Part shown: piece by piece, positions 4,844-5,956 of the stretch
Layout of the letters: the number at the start of each line of letters is the position of its first letter
Numbering within the stretch: the first letter of the stretch is position 1
Source of the DNA: Sneathiella sp.
GTDB taxonomy: Bacteria; Pseudomonadota; Alphaproteobacteria; Sneathiellales; Sneathiellaceae
Assembly: GCA_002732675.1 (NCBI GenBank)
Contig: NVRR01000013.1
Span: 1 to 5,956, forward strand
Reading direction: 5' to 3'
DNA: 5,956 nt
The notes under the pieces: model-generated
Databases searched by the model: none
Told to the model about the DNA's origin: nothing
Seen by the model: only the letters and a program-made list of their open reading frames with translations
Translations under genes and position numbers: made by a program

Positions 4844-5614
4844 TTAGAAAAGCACCCCCATACCCCTTAATCCGTCCCAGAGCAGCTTAGCGCCGGTCAT
4901 CAACACCAGAATATAGGCGATCCGGTAGAAGATATCTTCGGGCACTATTTTGTGTAATTTGATGCCGAGCCAGATGCCGATGGGGGCGAGAGGGAGGAGA
5001 ACAAGTGACGTTCCGAGATTTTCGCTCGAGAACTGACCGAGCAGGGTGTAGGGGATCAGCTTTACATAATTGATAACGAAGAAAAACCAGACGGAAGTAC
5101 CGACGAACAGTGTTTTGTCGATCCGTTGCGGCAACATATAAAATTGTACGGGTGGTCCGCCCGCATGGGCGACGAAGCTGGTAAATCCGGCGACGGAGCC
5201 CCAGAGTGATCCTTTCACAAGGCTTCGCCCGGCCCTGACATCGGAGCGTTGCTTGCGCAAATACTGGTTCAGGGTAAAGACAACACAAATGCCGCCGAGC
5301 AGGATTTTAATCACGTCCGTGCTCAGGTGATTAAACAGAAGATAGCCGACGAGGATGCCAAATATCGCGCCGGGAAGAAGGTAGAACAGATTGCGCCAGT
5401 CGGCCTTCCGGCGGTAGGCGATGAGCCCGAAGATATCCATGACACAGAGGATCGGCAGGACGATCGCGGCGGCCTGAATGGGCGAGATGACCAATGAAAT
5501 CAACGGCACACTTAAAATACCGAGAGATCCCGCAAATCCCCCCTTGGAGATACCAATGATAAGCGTGACCGGAATGGCGATGAAATAAAACAGGGGGTCC
5601 GTAATAAGGGTCAT
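4844..5614 (-). CDS. TauE/SafE family membrane transporter
   Basis: This encodes a 256-residue integral inner-membrane protein with about eight hydrophobic segments in two related halves. The half-repeat signatures are visible: GISKGGFAGSLGILSVPL (21-38) in the first half and GSVAGFTSFVAHAGGPPVQFYMLPQ (139-163) in the second. Family members are proposed exporters of sulfite, sulfoacetate or other organosulfur anions, but most are uncharacterised, so the substrate here is unknown. The start is uncertain. The ATG at 5614 places the protein start just before the usual DPLFYF-type first helix; an in-frame GTG at 5635 would add seven residues (MPQRKSE), and neither has a strong ribosome site. The gene is first in the minus-strand cluster with pmbA and cysQ, 64 bases upstream of pmbA with no convincing terminator between them. 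It is divergent from the carbonic anhydrase gene. Confidence 0.9.
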   Translation of the reverse strand: MTLITDPLFYFIAIPVTLIIGISKGGFAGSLGILSVPLISLVISPIQAAAIVLPILCVMDIFGLIAYRRKADWRNLFYLLPGAIFGILVGYLLFNHLSTDVIKILLGGICVVFTLNQYLRKQRSDVRAGRSLVKGSLWGSVAGFTSFVAHAGGPPVQFYMLPQRIDKTLFVGTSVWFFFVINYVKLIPYTLLGQFSSENLGTSLVLLPLAPIGIWLGIKLHKIVPEDIFYRIAYILVLMTGAKLLWDGLRGMGVLF

Positions 5615-5675
5615 TTCCGACTTTCGCTGGGGCACGGCAGGGCTGCTTTAACCCGCCGTTCATGAAACTGTTTTT

Positions 5676-5704
5676 TTGACTTCGGATGATCTTCAGGTGT
5701 TAAT
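5676..5704 (+). promoter_or_regulatory. Candidate promoter of the carbonic anhydrase gene
   Basis: TTGACT (5676-5681, five of six consensus bases) and GTTAAT (5699-5704, four of six) are 17 bases apart, the ideal sigma-70 spacing. Transcription would start near 5711, leaving a leader of about 58 bases. The region is shared with the divergent transporter gene, for which I saw no clear promoter. Confidence 0.5.
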
Positions 5705-5768
5705 GGACGAACTTAAACCACGGTCCTGACCATAGATTTGCAGGTCACATTAACGAAGGTTGTTTGTC

Positions 5769-5956
5769 ATGTCGCGTTTTTTCAAAATGCTCCTCATTCT
5801 CTCTGCCAGCATTCTCTATTCCGGCGCCTCAACGGCGGCGGATACAAATAACTGGTCGTATGATGGTCCCACCGGACCCGCAAACTGGGCCAATCTTGGC
5901 ACGGCGTTTCTTGCCTGTGATGGACAACAACAATCCCCGGTCGTCCTCAGATCAGC
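5769..5956 (+). CDS. Alpha-type carbonic anhydrase, N-terminal part
   Basis: The gene starts at 5769 and runs off the right edge after 62 codons. MSRFFKMLLILSASILYSGAST is a typical signal peptide, cleaved probably after STAA (residue 24), so the enzyme is exported to the periplasm. The mature start NNWSYDGPTGPANWANL (residues 27-43) followed by ACDGQQQSPVVL (48-59) is the characteristic N-terminus of alpha carbonic anhydrases (W-x-Y-x-G-x-x-G-P-x-x-W, then C-x-x-G-x-x-Q-S-P). These zinc enzymes interconvert CO2 and bicarbonate. The zinc-binding histidines lie beyond the window, so catalytic integrity cannot be checked. Cys49 is the Cys that commonly forms a disulfide in bacterial members. 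GAAGG (5755-5759) lies nine bases ahead of the ATG. Confidence 0.88.
   Translation, partial: MSRFFKMLLILSASILYSGASTAADTNNWSYDGPTGPANWANLGTAFLACDGQQQSPVVLRS

Noticed and set aside
1..5956. A defence island, RiPP cluster (because of PmbA) or mobile element
   Set aside because: No precursor peptide plus modification enzyme, nuclease, helicase, transposase or integrase gene is present; the genes are housekeeping or envelope types.

Overview
The window looks like a chromosomal segment of a proteobacterium, most likely an alphaproteobacterium. The evidence is two secreted proteins with VPLPA-type C-terminal sorting tails, an entericidin-like mini-lipoprotein, and a pmbA-cysQ gene pair. Genus cannot be told from the sequence. 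No rRNA, tRNA, transposase, phage gene or CRISPR array is visible.

Layout, left to right. (1) At 2-259 (+) lies the C-terminal end of an M23 (LytM-type) peptidase whose start is outside the window. (2) Converging on it with a 20-base gap are two minus-strand paralogous genes (280-915 and 1119-1829) for exported proteins ending in a VPLPA-CTERM tail, separated by a strong hairpin terminator. (3) An AT-rich stretch without a clear gene (1830-2338) holds several repeats, including a cluster of GGTTAA motifs with one exact TTAA-N7-TTAA spacing. (4) A 55-residue entericidin-like lipoprotein gene (2339-2506, -) follows, with its own promoter. (5) A minus-strand cluster then runs from 5614 down to 2624: a TauE/SafE-family membrane transporter, PmbA/TldE, and a CysQ-like inositol-monophosphatase-family phosphatase. 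It ends in a hairpin terminator that includes the cysQ stop codon. (6) Divergent from the transporter, the first 62 codons of a secreted alpha-type carbonic anhydrase start at 5769 (+) and run off the window.

How the genes may work together. pmbA and cysQ overlap by four bases (GTGA) and are probably translationally coupled. The transporter 64 bases upstream may be co-transcribed. TauE/SafE (sulfite/organosulfonate export) and CysQ (recycling of the PAP by-product of sulfate assimilation) give a possible sulfur-metabolism theme, but the substrates are inferred. The left half is dominated by envelope or exported products: a cell-wall peptidase, two sorted surface proteins and a small lipoprotein. 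The exosortase-type enzyme expected to process the VPLPA tails is not in the window, nor is the TldD partner of PmbA. I see no clearly new multi-gene system. The points most worth a second look are the diverged VPLPA paralogue pair, the unexplained 509-base region with phased repeats, and the small lipoprotein gene.
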